Shown piece by piece: positions 49,601-61,400 of a DNA stretch of 64,000 nt. A program made the translations under genes and the position numbers. The stretch spans positions 18,432,576 through 18,496,575 of the forward strand of contig CM049309.1 in assembly GCA_026874595.1 (NCBI GenBank). Direction: 5' to 3'. Positions within the stretch are counted from its first letter, which is position 1. Each line of letters begins with the position of its first letter. The notes below the pieces were generated by a model that saw only the letters and a list, made by a program, of their open reading frames with translations, was not told the DNA's origin and searched no databases. Origin of the DNA: Sipunculus nudus. Taxonomy: Eukaryota > Annelida > Sipuncula > Golfingiida > Sipunculidae.

Positions 49601-51767
49601 CCTGTATTGTATGTATGTGCGTAGGTACATGGCAACATGGGGACGAATTGGGAGGGGAGTGGGGGAAGAATATCTCAGGTATAGTGGGAGGCAAAATTAT
49701 AAATTTTTAAAACATGACGTCACTTACCTTATTAAGCACCATGGCGACGAGCCCTGTCCAGGTGGCATTTTTAACAGCGCCCCATTCTCCGTCTGACGGC
49801 TCTTTGAATGTGTAGCTATATAAAAGATATATACTAGTACTCCCCGATAAATGGGTAGCGTCTTCATAAGACAATAGAAAATCTGGCATCATGAAGTCAT
49901 TAACATGTCATCCAGTGTATGGGGACTTGTATGCATTAAGGGTAGTGTGATAAAATTATTTCTATGTTTAAAAATCGGAAAACGAGTAAAGATTATGCCA
50001 TGGAGAATTAAATGTTATTGCTAAGAGGTGTTTGAATAACGCGGCACCACATGCATGCAAATCTGGCAGGAAATGTCTATATAAATGACATATCATTCAT
50101 CCATATAACGCAAGCTAAATTGGCAATTAACTGCTACACAGGGACTTAATTTTGTTTTCGGCAGAGAAATTATGAGAACCTGTCAGCAACTGAACACACT
50201 TGGCCTAATGGCTACGATTAATGCCCGCTGAAAATTAGACTGATTGTCTTAATATATCATCTGCGAAAATACACTGTCAGGTATAAAAGTAGAAAAATGC
50301 AGAAGGAGCAACCGATCTTATATAGCGGTTATCACCGAGATGAGCATTCCGTGTTTCATGGATTAAGGTCTATACATAGCTTACCAACAAGAACTAGACA
50401 ACATGGCCGAACTTCCTTGGCCAAACGGATAAAGGGTGTTCACGGTCTTACCGACAGACGGATAGACGACGGACAAAGGGCCATATGACCAGCAGTCAAT
50501 TGAGCCAACATATATAAACAATCAACATGCACAATTAACAATTAAACAATTAAACAATTAAACAATTACATGTTGTTTACATGTGAACTTCGTACCTCAA
50601 TTGTTGCAACTGTAAAGTTATGTCGACAAAACCCGTAAGGCACGTTCGGGAAGACCTCCTCTCGGACAGTCAAATGATCATAAGTTGGCGCCCTTAATTC
50701 AACAAAAGATGCGGTGGCTCCGTTCCTCAACAAGCTGTATATCTTGCCATTTCTAGTAACCATGACTACATGGTAAAAAGGAACTGATCGCTGCAGTATC
50801 TCTAGTTGGGTCTTTTCGTCTGCTAAAATAATCCACTCTGATATGAAGCTAAAATATCCCTGATTATGCCTTTCAAGGGAAATTACCTAAATAAAAAAAT
50901 AAAACAAGAAAACACAAAAAAAAGATATAAAATTCCAATAAATTGAATTTATAAAATTTTATGAAAATTTGAATAGAATTCTGGAAAAGATAACATGTTT
51001 TATCAAACTTCGGATTCTTTTTTTTAATATAACCGTCCGGGGATCGTTCAATTATAAAGGTAATCTAGGAAACTTGATTAAAAAGTCACGACATTTAAAT
51101 GACAGTTTATAAAACATAAGATATATATATATAATATTCAACGACAGCGTACACTTCTATTACTAATATGATTTAGTGAATACATACCAACTTACCAAAT
51201 TTATTAAACTCCTTAAGCAAGTCCAACTTCCTGCAAGGAGAAATCGATTTATCTTCCTTTCTCTAGCCGCTAGAGTTAACAAGTCTTGTGATAAAACTCG
51301 GTTTTGAGAGCATACTTCCTCAGCAATAACCGTAACCGTTTTCAAGTCCGGATTTGCTTGAAAGATTTGATCAGAGCTGTTGCTGTCCTGTTCTAGCAGA
51401 ACTGCTACATGTCGCCAGCCGGTCGCGTGGATAAGTTGTTGAGCGATCGACCATTGCTGACATGAGGAGTTGTTATCAACGCAAACTGTGAATAGTAATT
51501 TAAGAAACTTATGTTAAAAAACTCAGCATGTTAACATTTAACATCTGCTGGGAACCTACTTAAAAAAATAAGTTAACACGTACGACTCCATCCATGATCA
51601 GTATGTATTTATTTACATGCAATAGTAGTCCCGATTAGGTGGATGCACTTCCGTATATGAAATATAAGAGAAATTTCTTATTGGTCACTGAGAGAGAAAC
51701 TTTATTGTCAATTATTATTTTTATTATCATTATTATTATTTTTATTCTTATCATTATTTTTATTATA

Positions 51768-51815
<48 letters not shown>

Positions 51816-52744
51816 ATTATTATTACAAAAATAGAAAAGAGGTGAATCGCGTATGAAAATATATTAGCCAAGGAGTTTCATAGAAAGACTATTTTATTGA
51901 AAGGGCGACATGAAGGTATGCAAGACACAAACATATATGGAAGCTAAAGGAGGGCACGCTCCCTCTATGGGTGCACCGCTGGATGCACCAGTGAATGATT
52001 TGTGCCATAAATATATCCTCTGTCCACCCCTGCATATGAGAAGGCTTCATGCTACCGCTATTGATTAAGGACATGTTCTGTGAAAAAGAGAGTGAGTAAA
52101 TGCAAATAGTTCAGCTTTCAATGCTGAAAAGCTTTAATGGAGTACCACCAACGCTTTCAGGCAGTATTTTTGTGCGTATAAAATAAGCAATTGCTCGTGT
52201 CATGGGTGTATACATTTTATGGGATAATAAATGGTATTTACAAATTAAGTGACGGCTGTTAATATAATGTACTCGTGCTGTGGTTCGGCCACGGTAAGTA
52301 CCGTAAAACCCCAAAATAATATCCATCATCGGGACCTCAATAAAGCTGTGCCATTTGCGATGTGCTCGTCTAAGCGAAGTCTTGTATAAAGAGGGAGAAA
52401 GAATCGGAACCCGCAAAATGTGGGCGTTATATTGAGGTGGTCGCTAAACCGAGATGGTTGCTAGGGGAGATTGTCACTAGTTTTACTATATAATGTACAC
52501 ATTGTATAGTGTGCAAAATTCTCTTCAACATAAATAGGTGTATAATTGTTATCATTTGATATGCTCATACTCAAGGACATCAAAAGCTTAGAAAAAAAGT
52601 CTAGAAAAATTTTTTTTTTATATTCTGTACCCTTAATGTGTGAAAGAAATCCTTACCGGAAGTATAAATATGGTTAGCCAAACAAACCATGAAAATTAAG
52701 GTGTGATTCGTTGGAACAGGAACGTATATCCAAAAAATCCTCAT
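46432..52744 (-). CDS. Gene B: divergent ionotropic glutamate receptor-like gene lacking exon 4
   Basis: Exons on the minus strand: 52744-52657, 51485-51196, 50886-50596, (exon 4 absent), 49815-49728, 49164-48864, 48515-48298, 47738-47464 and 46693-46432 (TAG). All borders are AG/GT and the phases match gene A. Domains: hydrophobic leader, short amino-terminal domain, S1 with TITPEREEVVDF, M1 (FTVWIAIGFSILLTSATLWG), M2 loop (NILFVYGALFCQG), M3 with TYTGNLVAFLA, S2 with YGLQSGTAFETFLK and an Asp in AAILDK, then M4 (GVIIAALVLLYEG). The 101-nt exon with the Y.GY...MDM block of S1 is not present between 49816 and 50595. Joining exon 3 to exon 5 breaks the frame, so the gene probably does not make a full receptor. 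All found exons are otherwise open. AATAAA at 46012-46017 (minus) is a possible polyadenylation signal. Confidence 0.8.
47464..47738 (-). CDS. Gene B exon 8: S2
   Basis: 275 nt, phase 0 in, phase 2 out, acceptor ATTTAG, donor GTAAGT. Contains YYKVHIERILRGGYAAILDK, in which the Asp aligns with GluA2 Glu705 (Asp in NMDA-type subunits), and FPERSAYVDMFSET leading to M4. Confidence 0.88.
48298..48515 (-). CDS. Gene B exon 7: M3 gate and start of S2
   Basis: 218 nt, acceptor TATACAG, donor GTAAAC. M3 has VATYTGNLVAFLA; S2 continues PFNSVEEMVDQDDVKYG and LQSGTAFETFLK. Here a Thr, but not the Ser, of the GluA2 S-T ligand pair can be aligned. Confidence 0.9.
48864..49164 (-). CDS. Gene B exon 6: S1 end, M1 and M2
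   Basis: 301 nt, same length and phases as gene A exon 6. Begins EADFSCATSTITPEREEVVD, keeps the ligand-contact Thr and Arg, then M1 and the pore loop ending YGALFCQG. Acceptor TTTCCAG, donor GTTCGT. Confidence 0.9.
49396..49432 (+). repeat. Short (AT)n tract
   Basis: Interrupted AT repeat in intron 5 of gene B, followed by a poly-G run at about 49543. Confidence 0.9.
49728..49815 (-). CDS. Gene B exon 5 equivalent: S1 segment
   Basis: 88 nt, acceptor TATATAG, donor GTAAGT. Encodes YTFKEPSDGEWGAVKNATW then TGLVAMVLNK. Its first base completes a phase-2 codon, so it expects the missing 101-nt exon before it. Confidence 0.87.
49816..50595 (-). other. Gene B intron where exon 4 is expected but absent
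   Basis: Searched by eye for the Y.GY...MDM..A...NF block or its bases. Only a weak match (GGATGACATGTTAATG, near 49900-49920) is present, without open frame or splice sites. The stretch includes repeat-like text (AACAATTAAACAATTAAAC at 50535-50570). Confidence 0.6.
50596..50886 (-). CDS. Gene B exon 3: end of amino-terminal domain and start of S1
   Basis: 291 nt, phase 0 at both ends, acceptor TATTTAG, donor GTACGA. Contains NQGYFSFISEWIILADEKT, VTRNGKIYSLLRNG and GFCRHNFTVATIE. Confidence 0.87.
51196..51485 (-). CDS. Gene B exon 2: amino-terminal domain
   Basis: 290 nt, acceptor TTCACAG, donor GTAAGT. Contains CQQWSIAQQLIHATGWRHVA and NRVLSQDLLTLAARERKINR. The 3' half is almost identical to gene C exon 2. 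Confidence 0.87.
51713..51833 (+). repeat. (TTA)n microsatellite
   Basis: About 120 bases of imperfect TTA/TTATTT in intron 1 of gene B. Confidence 0.95.
52657..52744 (-). CDS. Gene B exon 1: hydrophobic leader
   Basis: ATG at 52744, encoding MRIFWIYVPVPTNHTLIFMV and ending in phase 1 at GTAAGG. The alignment with gene C exon 1 (IYVPVP-NHTLI shared, 88 nt in both) fixes this start over an in-frame upstream ATG. Sequence just inside the intron (TTCTTTCACA) is also shared with gene C, so B and C are recent relatives. Confidence 0.8.
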
Positions 52745-53929
52745 TTTGCTGTGTGAAAAATATCGATTTCCGCAGCAGATAGAAGTCGTCACATTGAAAA
52801 AGGAATGTGTAATGGAAGGTCGCAGCTGTCGTCAACAAACGTTCTTAACTTTGTATGATTCACTAGGGTTATATCTAATAATATTACGAAAGGTGCCCCC
52901 TTAGTATATTATGCTATCATGCAACTGGGGTATTGCATGGTCTCGAAGTTCTTCACAAAAATTTAATCCTCATCGTATTCACCTGTTTGTCGTATGTTTT
53001 TCCAATAAAACCCAATATTACTACTTCGCATTGGATTTCCACGAAGTGCATCTTAATACATGTATTTCCTTGATATATGAAAACCTAGAAGCAAATGATG
53101 TCACAATAAATGGTACTAGGTCACCAAGGAGAGATGTACATATGAAAAAAATTTAAGTGGAATATCATCATAAAACATCATGGAGTATATAACATCGTTC
53201 TTCTCAACAGTGTGATTTGGCGAAAAGTCTTAAAACCGTATCCGCAACTGGTCCGCATCTTGATCGGATCATAGTAAACAGGATTACTTTAATCTTGGAT
53301 TAATACGCTTTGCGTCCGCACTGTAGTTCGCTTTACAAAAGCCTAAACCCCTTTCGTTTTTTAAACGTCAATTCGCTGTCCGTAATCTTGGTTGGTAATC
53401 TGTGCTGCAAAAACAGTGATAATTCGCGGTAAGTATTGGGTAAAACGGTAGCACAACTGGCCTCACGCAGACCAGAAGTACGTACTATGAACCAGTTTAC
53501 TTCGGACTGAACTACTGTAAAACTCCTCTCAGACGGACTACTGAAGCTCGAACTGATGCGGATTAGTGGTCTAGTGTAGAGAGAGTAATCCGATTCATGA
53601 TCCGGATTGCTTGCTAGTGCGGAGACGGCTTTGAACTTGCAGTTATGTTTAGTGACATACTTCTATTCGCTCTATCATGATGAAATAGACTGTTAAGAAA
53701 CCAGAGGAAATCCAGATGACATCTCTTAAACATTCGATGACCAGAAAGTCACTTCTATGGCTGTCACACCAAAAGTCTCTGTCCTATATCAAAGTGAAAA
53801 AAAAGTCACCAAGCCCAAAAGATTGCATGAACATCAGCCGCACTGTCCACAATGAAATGTTTCCAGAAAAAAATCAATTCTCCTCGGTATATCGCTTTTC
53901 ATGCCTCGGTGATGGCAGCGAACAATCAG

Positions 53930-54155
53930 ACGTAAACCTGGGCTCGTGATGGTTTGTACAGTAGCGGGTTGTACTGAGTTTGAGGTGTGGCTGAAGTGAG
54001 TTTGCCCGGCAGATTTATCCGATACCAAGCGACCATGCATGATAGCCTGCACAATACATTTGGCTTTATATGGTGAATAAAAATTCTGATATTTAAATAT
54101 TACCCAAGATCAACGAATAGAGCTTCAGTTAAAAAATAGGATGAGTGTCACAAAC
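53930..54155. repeat. Dispersed repeat family D3, copy 2
   Basis: Same orientation as 39750-39990; the 20-base word ATAAAAATTCTGATATTTAA is identical in both. Confidence 0.65.
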
Positions 54156-54989
54156 TATACCAATTGGTTATGTTTCAAAAGCATTGTGAACATAAGCTTG
54201 TTAAAACTGCATATGCAATGGGAGACGGGCAAGTGCCGCCAACTATTAACACTCATTGGAAATAAAGGGATCCCGTTCACTTAACCGCCTGAGTGCTTTC
54301 ATTTCGCGCGCATCACATCAGGATTGTCAGATGAAAGCGTGTAAAAAATACAAAAGTTTGAACAGGGTTTAATTTTCTCATAGGAAACCATGAGAGTTCT
54401 TCGTTCTAAAATCTAGAGTGTTCTTCACTTTGAATGATTTAAGGTTTGGACCTCTAATTTAGAATCAAACGAAGAGGGATGGCATAATAACTATGTTATT
54501 ATTTTATCAATCATATCAACAATGGTCTAACTGAACGCGGTACCTCCATTTCAGATTTCCAAAGAACCATGTGAAGGATCTTCATTCTACTGTGTGGTTT
54601 CAATAATATTTTCTCAGACCTTTCAAATGGTGAACTTGTAGTTTCCTATTCGAATTACACCGCTGTAGTCTATATGAGCCCCATAGAGATCTGACTTACT
54701 GGATGTTCCGGCATAGTGATGGATTTCCCGTATAGTTAAACCTTAGCCATTGTTCAAGCACAAACACAGACAGATAATCCATCTCAGAATAACGACAGGA
54801 GTTTCATCGTACCGGCTGCTACATGGACAGAAATACCGGACCTGTCTATAATACACTGACTGATTGTTGGACCGGTCAATAATAAATTGATTGCCTGCCA
54901 TGGGGTTTTAGAGTACGAAAAGACCATCCCGGGTCAGTTGTCTTATAACATAGTGAATATAAACATATATATTTGATCTATATATTTGA

Positions 54990-54991
<2 letters not shown>

Positions 54992-55055
<64 letters not shown>
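54992..55055 (+). repeat. (AT)n microsatellite
   Basis: About 32 AT dinucleotides flanked by GATCTATAT and ATATAGATC, so the tract itself is palindromic. Confidence 0.97.
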
Positions 55056-55057
<2 letters not shown>

Positions 55058-55330
55058 TCAACCTGGTCTTGCGGACACCTCTATAAGGCGCACAACTTGA
55101 TGTTATGGACACAATATATAAGTCCCTTCAATTTTCCCTGTATGTTATGTATAGGTTAAACCTCTCTTGGGCGGACACCTGCCTAATTGGACTGCGGACA
55201 GCTGATGCTGGCTCCAGCCAGTGTTTTCATGGTAAATCAAGCTGACAAATAAGGACAATGGATCGGCAGGTCGAGTGTCCGCCGGCGATGTCCGCCAAAT
55301 TCTTTGATCTATCTATTGTCGGCGACTAAA
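55056..55330 (+). repeat. MITE-like fragment (GCGGACACCT type)
   Basis: TTGCGGACACCTCTATAAGG and GGGCGGACACCTGCC are typical of Tigger/pogo-derived MITEs (from memory). No coding sequence. Confidence 0.35.
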
Positions 55331-55910
55331 TAAAAGACCACCAGTCTTTTCCTGTCAAAACATTTTTGTTTTATGTTTGTGTGTGTGTGCGTGTGTGTAT
55401 GTGTGAGTATACATGCATGAATTTATGTATTTGACACGGGGAAATGAGAAGATGAATATATTATGTAATAAATCTTGAAGTAGTAAATAGACACAAATGG
55501 ACTGTATTTTCCAAAACACAAAACTAGGTATTTGGTGATAAATCGGTGCCAGGACGGTTTTGCCTGGAAACTTTTATTTATGCACCTTCATTTGTTGACA
55601 CTACATGGATAAGACGTTACAACAAGATGATGATGGCAACAATACAAGACTTTTGTCAGAGCTACTGGACATTATGTGTGAGCCTCGTAACGTCTTTCAG
55701 CCCCTTCATCTCTGACTCTGACGTCATCTATACAGGATGCGGTGGACACGGGTTACCTGACTAGCTTCAGCAGCTTCCATCAGCTCAGTGCCTTGTAAAA
55801 AAAGTTGTCACGGATATCCTAGGTGGGCTCCAGTTCCAGTTTACAAGCACACGTCTGATTTCATTTAAAGCGAAGGAGCTAGTCTTCCACGGGGGTTGCA
55901 GAGGTTTTGT

Positions 55911-55912
<2 letters not shown>

Positions 55913-55956
<44 letters not shown>
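55913..55956 (+). repeat. (GT)n microsatellite
   Basis: About 22 GT dinucleotides. Confidence 0.97.
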
Positions 55957-55957
<1 letters not shown>

Positions 55958-57510
55958 GCTCCTTTAATTTAGCTTTAGATATAAAAATTAGAAAATGCTT
56001 AAGATAGAACTCTTGTTGAAATCTGGAGCAAAAACTTAATTTAGGGCCAAAACCAATAAAAAGGACTTAACCCGTGCCCCTATATTAATGGGATTGTAAT
56101 ATATTTGGAACATAAATTAATTTAAAATTGTGTCTTAGTAGCCTAAATGATCCTAAATGATGAAAAAGATAATTGGCAGGGTTAGAAGTGTATTAGACCA
56201 GAAGAGGTGCTTTCATACGCATGCCATAGAGCAGGAAAGACTGCCTTTAATATAATTTAATCATGTTAACCGGAACGTAAGCTTCAAATATTTCACGCTT
56301 CCTCATAAGTGAGTAATGAAGAATTATTTACAATATTTAGTTGTTTGGATAAAATTCCTCTCTCAGCCAATGGATATGGGTGAGAACTCAGTTGGAAATA
56401 GTTACGCATTAATTGTTATTCCGTTATTAAAATCTTCCCGAGTTCTATTCCAAATATCTTAAAAGATATTTGAACGAAACGCCAAAATAAAAAAAAAAGA
56501 ACCAGACTGCGTATTTTGTCAGTTGACATTATTTAGAAACATCTGTATACGAACCATCATTTTGTAAGGTGCCTGTATTACATATGGCCATACGCTCAGT
56601 TCTTCCAGTTAATAAATCGATTTATCTGACATTGCCAATTAACTTGTATATCTTGTAAACATACACGTCTTCCGGTAGACAAGAGGGAATTTCAAATATT
56701 AGCTTAAAATCAGCGGATTTACGGTCAATATGCAATTAATCGATTGTTACCATATGTTAATAATGTCCAGTTACCCGGCTGACCTAGGCGGTCTAGACGA
56801 TGAATTAAGTGGACGATACATAAGTATGGCCTTCCGCTGGGCCAGTTACAGAGATGACTCCTAGGTAACAGAATCAGCTAGAGAAGTCATTTTGGTTTAA
56901 ACTTGTTTCTGTCAACGCTATTGCATCATGAAAAGGCATGTTGGGATCTGCCGACCTGAGGTAGCGGTGTATGTTATAGATTTTTACATTAAACAAATTA
57001 TATAGTCGGGCTGAATGAACTCAATGACACGGACCGGTGGCTTGCATGGCTAAACATGGATAGTATAGTATATTTAAAGATTCATCCTTGATAGGATAAG
57101 CTATATCATGAATAGGTCGCGATTTATTTTTATTAAGCGGTATATAAATATATTCGCCATGCGACCTGGGACATCCGTGTTTTAGTCTGTGCGCAAATTG
57201 ACAGCCCTATGAGCGGTTCCAAAAACTGGGAGAATTAAACCTGTCAGGACCTGATAACGGATGTGACACCAAAGTACTCCTTGGACAGCGTGCAGCCAAA
57301 AATTTGCAGAGAGAGTTAAGTGGCAAGGGGACGTGTGTCGGCAAAGTTTTCAGTGAAATAACGCTTTTTTGGACCACGCCCAAAATCCGCAAATTTATAG
57401 AACGATCCCGTAAAATACACATATTTATAATTATACTTCTTTAAAAACCTCTAGTGGTAAAATCAGTTAGGAAATAATTCCGTCATTATTGCGAGAACAT
57501 TGGATATTGA

Positions 57511-57512
<2 letters not shown>

Positions 57513-57587
<75 letters not shown>
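57513..57587 (+). repeat. (AT)n microsatellite
   Basis: About 37 AT dinucleotides, flanked by GACTGA on the left and TCAGTC on the right (inverted). Confidence 0.97.
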
Positions 57588-57590
<3 letters not shown>

Positions 57591-58383
57591 CAGTCGTGTA
57601 TGGCAAGGGCACGAAATTGTGATTTATGGTTGGAATATGCGCCGTAAATTGATTTAAGCCTTCATGATATATAGCAGGTTGTATACATTGAGAAAATACG
57701 TTTCAATGTGCTTATATTTGTCGTGATGACATAACTTAGTATTTTATTGTGAGGACACACACCGAAACGTGCTGGTTTGCAGCGAGGAATCAAACATTAT
57801 ATCTGGAAGACTTATACACTGTAATGTACTGATAATGGCCTGCACGACATTTTTTTTTATATTTATTGTGAGGAAATACAGAGCAGTTTGCGGATATTTG
57901 TCATGTTGATATGATTTGTTATTTATTATGAGGATATACGATTGGGGACACATTGATAGGTTTGGAGGACACAAAATTATTAAAAACTGAGCATACGCGT
58001 CGATGGGTTGATACTTGTCGTGAGTACATTTTATGATTCGTTGAGAGTGAAGGCGCTACCTCATGGCACCATTAGCAATTATTGCATAAAGTTGTCAAGT
58101 GCCCAGGACAACTACTGCGGGTTTTATAAACGCTGTGAGTATAACGTGATAAACGGCACTCAAGCTTCATGCATGACGACAGGAGGACGTTTACCTGGAT
58201 GTAATGAGGTCTTGCACTGCTGAGCGTCACTAAATGCCATTATTGTGCATGGTATGACATTTCATCATAAAACTGAATTGCCCTTACGCGACAGGATTTG
58301 CTGCATGTCCGGTGTATGTTTCAGGGAGACATTTAACTCCAGGGCGAGGAGAAAATAATAATCAATAATTTACCTGTGGCAAC

Positions 58384-58471
58384 ATGTGGGCTGTTTGGAT
58401 ATACGTTCCTGTTCCATCGAATCACACCTTGATTTTGGCGATTTGGTTGTCACACTGCATTTTCACTTCCG
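58384..58471 (+). CDS. Gene C exon 1: hydrophobic leader
   Basis: ATG at 58384, encoding MWAVWIYVPVPSNHTLILAI and continuing to TSG, phase 1, donor GTAAGA. Aligns base for base in length with gene B exon 1. In-frame TAA codon upstream. Confidence 0.85.
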
Positions 58472-61400
58472 GTAAGAAGTTCTTTCACAAATGAAGAATG
58501 CAGGATCAATATAAGTAAGAAACCATGAATTTCAGGCTGGATATTCCATCTATTGTTTTTAACTAGGCCTTTGATGTTCTTGGACATGTCACATGACATG
58601 AGCAAACATACGTATATATGTCGTACATAATTTATAGAATGTGTAAATTCTGAGGTCAAACCATAAAAAGTTCTGTCACTTAGGCTTCTTGTAACAGTTT
58701 ATAACAAACTTGGATATTGTTGCACTGGATGGTTTACATATACAGTCTGCTCTCATTTATTTGACACCCATTTGTCCGCCAAACTCGCTATCCGCCATCC
58801 GTCGTCAAATATTATGCCCGAAAATCTTCCTTTCGCCAGTTTATCGGTGTGAACGAGCCTTGCGACAGGCTATGTACCAGTGAGTTTCACCCCTCCCGGC
58901 CAATCGGCTCGTTTGCCGAATCATTATAATTGGTTGTTCTTGACGACGCATCAGTCGAGGCCTCTTTGGGATCGAGCAGAGAGTACTCCAACCTTAAACA
59001 TCACATGAGGCATTCAAGTTTCTTCGAACAGTCGTGGGTTTCTTTAAAGCTTCGTGCATGGTCATATGACATAGTTGACTCTGGTGTATTCATGATATTG
59101 ACATTCTTTGAAAATATCACATGTACACCAATACTTAGTTGTCAATATATATAGGCAATTAACATTTGCACATGACGCCGACACCCTCGACGATCCGCTT
59201 CCCTCGCCTAACGCCAACTTTTTTCTCGATCCCGAAATCGGTGAATAAACAGGTGTATACTATATGTATATGAGATAACCTTTACAATAGCAACGTAGAA
59301 TTTATGTCTTAAATAAATTTAAGTACCTTCTTGATAGGCAGACGTTCGAAGTAATGTATAAATCCTTTGTATTGCCTATATTAGAATATGCGAGTATCAT
59401 TTGGACTAATATAACCCAGGCAGATGCAATTAAATTGGAAAAGATCCAGTTTTATGCAGCTAGAGTTGTCATTGGGGCACTTAAAGGAACCAGTAATCAG
59501 GAAATTTGTTATGAACTTGGCTGGGAGACCTCGCAGGATCTTAGACAGAAATCTCTTTGGATAATGTTATATAAAATATTATATAAAATAAAGGTTTGCT
59601 CCAAACTACTTGGCACAGTATGTCCCCAGACCTATTCAAGAACGTGTTCAGTATCCCCTACGAAACATTCTTGATTTAGACATATTTCAGATGTAGACAT
59701 CTCTTTTCTTGAGCTCGTTTATTCCACATACATGTCGTGTCTGGAATAGTCTGGATAATTCATAAAAGAGCTTAACAACGGTTGCAGAATTTAAAAATGA
59801 ATTAAATGGAATGAAACGGCAATTAAATCAGCACTATTTAATAGGTAACAGAAATATTACAAAAAAAGGAATATTACATGCAGGATTAAGAATGAAATGC
59901 TGGGCTCTAAATTTTAATTTGTTTCATATGAAGATCACTCTGTGCATATGGCATAGCTAGTGAAACAATCGAACATTACCTTTTAAATGTCCATTTTACT
60001 GTGAAACAAGAAGAGAACCTGAAGTCAACTTGAAAAATTTTGGTACTCTTCGAATGAATTTAATGTTATATGGCAATAACGACCTATCACTCAAAAAAAT
60101 TGTTTTATATTTGAGCAGCTCGAGCTTTATGTTTCTGTGACAAATCGATTAAGTTAATCCTAATTCCAACGGATCAGAGTTTTGGATAATTTGAGCACTG
60201 TTATATTGTTTTATGATTTTCACTCTTAAAATAATAGTACATGTATCGCTTCAAATGATTATTTTTTGCTTTATAATACTTTGTTTATGCAACAAAAGGG
60301 CATTTTGAATAGACACTGTCTGTTGCCCAAATATATTCCCTTAAAATATTATAAACTGTGTAAACCATATATTATGAGTTAGAATTATGAATTGAGGATT
60401 TTTTTATTTTACACTCTTTAAATGTACTGATGTTGAATCAACTGTTTCGTTACGATAATGATTCCTTTCCCCTCGATACTCAACCTTTTTACTTGGATAA
60501 TCGGTCGCCAAACAATCGATCCATCTTAACATTTCTAAGGATAGCAAGCCCTTCATAACACAAGAATTTTTTTTATTTACAGTTGGCATAGACAACGCCT
60601 CCCTCCCATGTCACCAGTGGTCTATCGCTCAACAACTAACCCACGTGACCGGCTGGCAACATGTAGCAGTACTGCAAGAACAGGGCAACAACTGTTCTGA
60701 TCAAATATTTCAGGCCAAACCGAATTCGAAACCGGTTACGGTTATCGCCGAGGAGGTATGCTCTCAAAACCGAGTTTTATCACAAGACTTGTTGATTCTA
60801 GCGGCCAGAGAAAGGAAGATCAATCGATTTCTCCTTGCAGTTAGTTCGACATGCTTAAGAAATATATTTACAACGGTGAGTTCTTGCTTATATACTAAAA
60901 CAGCATTGATAATATAATGTAATAGAATTGTATGCTATATTTAATATCAGAAGAGCCTCAGCTCTCATTACAATGTTCCTGACTCGGGTCACTCGGTCTG
61001 ACGAGTCGGGTCGGTTAATATTAGTGTATGTGTGAACGCTGTGCGAATAGCAATTTATATATGTAATTTTTATATAATATATACAAAGATTTTTTTCTAA
61101 TGATAGAGATGTAGGCTAAATAGGCAGCGATTTATATTAATGATATATTCCACAAAATTTGGGTATGACCAATGGATGCACGTTGATACCTGTTCTCTAC
61201 CGTCCTGTTTTACCGCCCTCCCGGTAATCTTCCTTCTTCATATTATATTAATTTCAAGAAAGGATATTATTTATAATTGTTATAATATAATTTATCTTCT
61301 TGAAAGGGTAAAAATTCTCCTTCACTACTTTCTAATCCCCTTGAAACAAAATGTCAAGAGCAAAATGTCAAATTTAATTATAATCTTAAACATCATTTTT

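Larger units (their letters stand above)
52745..58383. other. Intergenic region between head-to-head genes B and C
   Basis: Holds repeat copies (53930-54155, 55060-55320) and AT and GT microsatellites, but no supported gene. Promoters of both receptors should lie at its two ends. I see no clear TATA box placed to decide them. Confidence 0.5.

Noticed and set aside
49895-49925. Possible remnant of gene B exon 4 (GGATGACATGTTAATG)
   Set aside because: Similarity to the MDML codons of gene C covers only about 15 bases without frame or splice sites; chance is likely.
51635-51871. Ile-rich frames on both strands
   Set aside because: Translation of a (TTA)n microsatellite in intron 1 of gene B.
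55546-55764. 72-codon frame with plausible composition
   Set aside because: No motif recognised, no paralogue in the window, surrounded by repeats.
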